Under the pieces are notes generated by a model. The model made no database searches, was not told where the DNA came from, and saw only the letters and a list, made by a program, of their open reading frames with translations. Below, one piece after another: positions 62,052 to 64,000 of a DNA stretch of 64,000 nt. This DNA comes from CAVWDU01 sp963840725 (GTDB lineage: Bacteria > Pseudomonadota > Gammaproteobacteria > Pseudomonadales > Halieaceae). How positions within the stretch are numbered: position 1 is the first letter of the stretch; each line of letters starts with the position of its first letter. The translations under genes were made by a program, and so were the position numbers. The stretch lies in the NCBI GenBank assembly GCA_963840725.1, contig CAWIZY010000018.1, positions 1 to 64,000 on the forward strand. Direction: 5' to 3'.

Positions 62052-63455
62052 ATGGCAACCTTGACCTTTCACGGCGCGGCCCAGGAGGTGACGGGTTCCT
62101 GTCATCAGCTGGAATCACCCGCCATAGGTCGCATTCTGCTGGACTGTGGCATGCATCAGGGGGGTGATGCCGTCGAGCGCATCGGCGAGGAGTCATTTCC
62201 CTTCGACCCGGCAAGCATCGATGCCGTAGTGTTGTCTCACGCTCATCTGGATCATTGTGGACTGTTGCCCAAGCTGGTGCGTGAGGGCTTCACCGGCCGT
62301 GTCATCTGCACCCGGGCCACTGCAGCGTTGCTGCAGGTGATGCTCGAGGATGCGGTGGGGCTTTACCTGCGTGATCTGGAGCGCACTAACCGTCGTAATG
62401 CGCGCCGTGGACGGGAACTGGTCGAAGCGGTCTATGACCAGAGCGATGTGGCCGCTGTGTTGAGCCAGTGCCAGGGGCAAAGCTATGGTGAGGAGGTCGC
62501 GCTGGGGGAGGGCGGTAGCGTCACATTTCGTGATGCCGGACACATTCTCGGTTCAGCCATCACCGTGATTACCCTGCACGAGCAGGGTCGGGATAAAACA
62601 CTGGTGTTCTCCGGGGACCTGGGGAAACGGGATTCGGTGTTGATGAATGATCCCGCAATACTGGAGAAAGCGGACATTGTGCTGATGGAGAGCACCTACG
62701 GAGATCGGGAGCATCGCACTGAAGAGGACACCGTCGCCCAGTTGCGAGACGTGCTTCGCGAGACCTGGGCCAACGGCGGCAGTGTCATGATTCCGGCTTT
62801 TGCTGTCGGTAGAACCCAGGAGATTCTGTTTCATCTGGGCTGCCTGCATCACCGGGGCGAACTCGATCACTGGCAGGTGTTTCTGGACAGTCCCATGGCT
62901 ATTGCCGTCACCCGTATCTACGATCACTGGCTCAAGCTGCTCGACAGCAGCGACATCAGGCAACTCAGCGATGCCCACAAGACATCTCTCGAAAACTTCC
63001 TGCCGACGCTGAATCTTACTCAGGATACCGAGGCATCGATGGCGATCAACCGAATCAAGGGGGGCGCCATCATTATCGCTGGCAGTGGTATGTGTACAGG
63101 TGGGCGTATTCGTCACCATCTCAAACAGCGTATCTGGGACAGCCGCAATACACTCATTTTCACCGGGTATCAGGCTCAGGGCACGCTGGGTCGGGCGATA
63201 GTCGACGGAGCCAGGCAGATTAAGCTGTTTGGGGACGAATACGCGGTCAAATCACGGGTGGAGACGCTGGGTGGATTTTCGGCCCACGCCGGACAGTCCG
63301 GCTTGGTCGACTGGGTGAGCCGGTTTCAACCCGCCCCGCGAGTGGTGCTGGTGCACGGCGAGCCCCGTGCCCAGGATGCCTTGGCCGAGCTACTCTGGGA
63401 GCAGCAGGAGCTGTCGGTAGAGATTCCCGCGCGCGGGCAAAGCCTCGTGTTCTGA
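62052..63455 (+). CDS. Beta-CASP metallo-beta-lactamase RNA-processing-type nuclease
   Basis: A 467-residue protein of the CPSF73/RNase J-like class. The MBL motif is SHAHLDHCG (about residues 59-67), with FSGDLGKRD and FRDAGHILGSAI as further metal motifs. Then the beta-CASP domain (STYGDREH, VGRTQEILFHL) and the RMMBL tail with GGFSAHAGQ. It probably cleaves or trims RNA; the substrate is unknown. An AAGGAG site precedes the ATG. Confidence 0.9.
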   Translation: MATLTFHGAAQEVTGSCHQLESPAIGRILLDCGMHQGGDAVERIGEESFPFDPASIDAVVLSHAHLDHCGLLPKLVREGFTGRVICTRATAALLQVMLEDAVGLYLRDLERTNRRNARRGRELVEAVYDQSDVAAVLSQCQGQSYGEEVALGEGGSVTFRDAGHILGSAITVITLHEQGRDKTLVFSGDLGKRDSVLMNDPAILEKADIVLMESTYGDREHRTEEDTVAQLRDVLRETWANGGSVMIPAFAVGRTQEILFHLGCLHHRGELDHWQVFLDSPMAIAVTRIYDHWLKLLDSSDIRQLSDAHKTSLENFLPTLNLTQDTEASMAINRIKGGAIIIAGSGMCTGGRIRHHLKQRIWDSRNTLIFTGYQAQGTLGRAIVDGARQIKLFGDEYAVKSRVETLGGFSAHAGQSGLVDWVSRFQPAPRVVLVHGEPRAQDALAELLWEQQELSVEIPARGQSLVF

Positions 63456-63600
63456 CCGTCGGCCACGGCAACAACAGTTGCGCGACAGCGCTGGTCGCAC
63501 TTGCGTCGAGGAACAGGCCTCTCTATGGTTGCGCTCTCAGTGTGTGACTGGTGCGGGCTAGGGTCCCCCCAGCGCCACGGTTTTGACCCGGAGTGCTCCA

Positions 63601-64000
63601 TTGGAATCCACAGCGATCTTCGTCTTCACGGTATTCGGACTTGCCGCCAGCAGCTTTGTCGCCACCAATCTGGATAACCTGTTGCTGCTGGTTGCACTGC
63701 AGGGCAGTCATCCGGGCCGACGACTGGCGGTGCAACTGGGCTTTCTCAGTGCGGCTGTCCTGTTGTTACTGTTCGCCGCCCTGGGGCTTCTCCTGGGTCA
63801 GGTGCTGGATCCTGCATGGCTTGGTTACCTGGGCCTGGTGCCGCTGCTGCTGGGCTGCCGAATGCTGTACCTGGCCTGGAGCAGCAAACACCGGCCGGCG
63901 GATACAGTCCAGAGCCTGTCGGCCTTTGGTGGCAGCAGTGTCTGGTTGGCGACACTGGCGCTGATGTTGAGCAACAGCGGCGACAGTCTCGCCGTTCTTC
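63601..64000 (+). CDS. CadD-like membrane transporter, partial
   Basis: An open frame from TTG at 63601 (ESTAIFVFTVFGLAASSFVA) runs to the window end, with at least four hydrophobic helices. FVATNLDNLLLLVAL and NSGDSLAVL match the paired T-N-[IL]-D-[DN]/N-[SG]-D-[ND] motifs of the cadmium-resistance transporter (CadD) family. The substrate is not known and the 3' end is outside the window. Confidence 0.7.
   Translation, partial: MESTAIFVFTVFGLAASSFVATNLDNLLLLVALQGSHPGRRLAVQLGFLSAAVLLLLFAALGLLLGQVLDPAWLGYLGLVPLLLGCRMLYLAWSSKHRPADTVQSLSAFGGSSVWLATLALMLSNSGDSLAVL

Overview
The window is a chromosomal stretch of a GC-rich gammaproteobacterium. Gene content and order (complete isc operon running into ndk, rlmN, pilF, ispG, hisS, bamB, der; accA-tilS-pyrG-kdsA-eno-ftsB-ispD-ispF-truD; nlpD-rpoS; recA-recX) fit the marine Cellvibrionales/Halieaceae-Pseudomonas side of the class. 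This placement is inferred from gene order and protein resemblance only; no database search was run. GTG and TTG starts and ATGA/GTGA stop-start overlaps are common. Nearly all of the window is conserved core genome. I see no prophage, insertion sequence, CRISPR array or rRNA.

Layout. 1-3.8 kb: a damaged or chimeric stretch with the 3' end of tpiA, a frame-broken secG and a tRNA-Leu whose anticodon stem does not pair. These are joined near 737-745 to a 5'-truncated, frame-broken VPS10/BNR-repeat gene. 4.0-8.5 kb: secD-secF, then suhB and trmJ diverging from a symmetric palindromic promoter. 8.5-14.2 kb: iscR-iscS-iscU-iscA-hscB-hscA-fdx-iscX behind tandem IscR boxes. 14.2-23.1 kb: ndk, rlmN, pilF, a short rodZ, ispG, hisS, yfgM-like, bamB, der. 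23.1-24.8 kb: a small secreted protein, a Nudix hydrolase and a truncated hemoglobin.

24.8-28.3 kb is an accessory operon: a small membrane protein, a periplasmic GIN-domain (DUF2807) protein, a YtrA-type GntR regulator, an ABC ATPase and its permease. It sits behind a perfect 8+8 palindrome that overlaps the likely promoter. 28.4-33.5 kb is a lipid/carbon block: a two-domain fatty acyl-CoA/aldehyde reductase of the Marinobacter Maqu_2220 type, divergent from isocitrate lyase, then an HSL-family esterase. This suggests storage or use of fatty acids or wax esters with the glyoxylate shunt.

33.6-46.5 kb is housekeeping: fatty acid, CTP, KDO, enolase, division, MEP-pathway, pseudouridine and rpoS genes. 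A DUF368/PopT flippase lies between pcm and nlpD, and no surE is present between truD and pcm. 46.6-51.6 kb: fdxA, mutS, purE-purK. 51.7-56.5 kb: a DHA2 multidrug exporter preceded by a translationally coupled 38-codon ORF, then a divergent pyrophosphatase-like gene with a GCS2-type carboxylate-amine ligase and an AstE/ASPA-type deacylase. 56.5-58.4 kb: recA behind a LexA box and six 12-bp tandem repeats, then recX. 58.5-64 kb: an amidohydrolase-RidA fusion, a convergent AruI-like ThDP decarboxylase, a beta-CASP metallo-beta-lactamase protein and the start of a CadD-like membrane protein that runs off the window.

The best candidates for something new are the GntR/ABC/GIN-domain operon with its operator, the amidohydrolase-RidA fusion, the ligase/deacylase/pyrophosphatase-like trio, the 38-residue ORF ahead of the exporter, and the tandem repeats in the recA leader.
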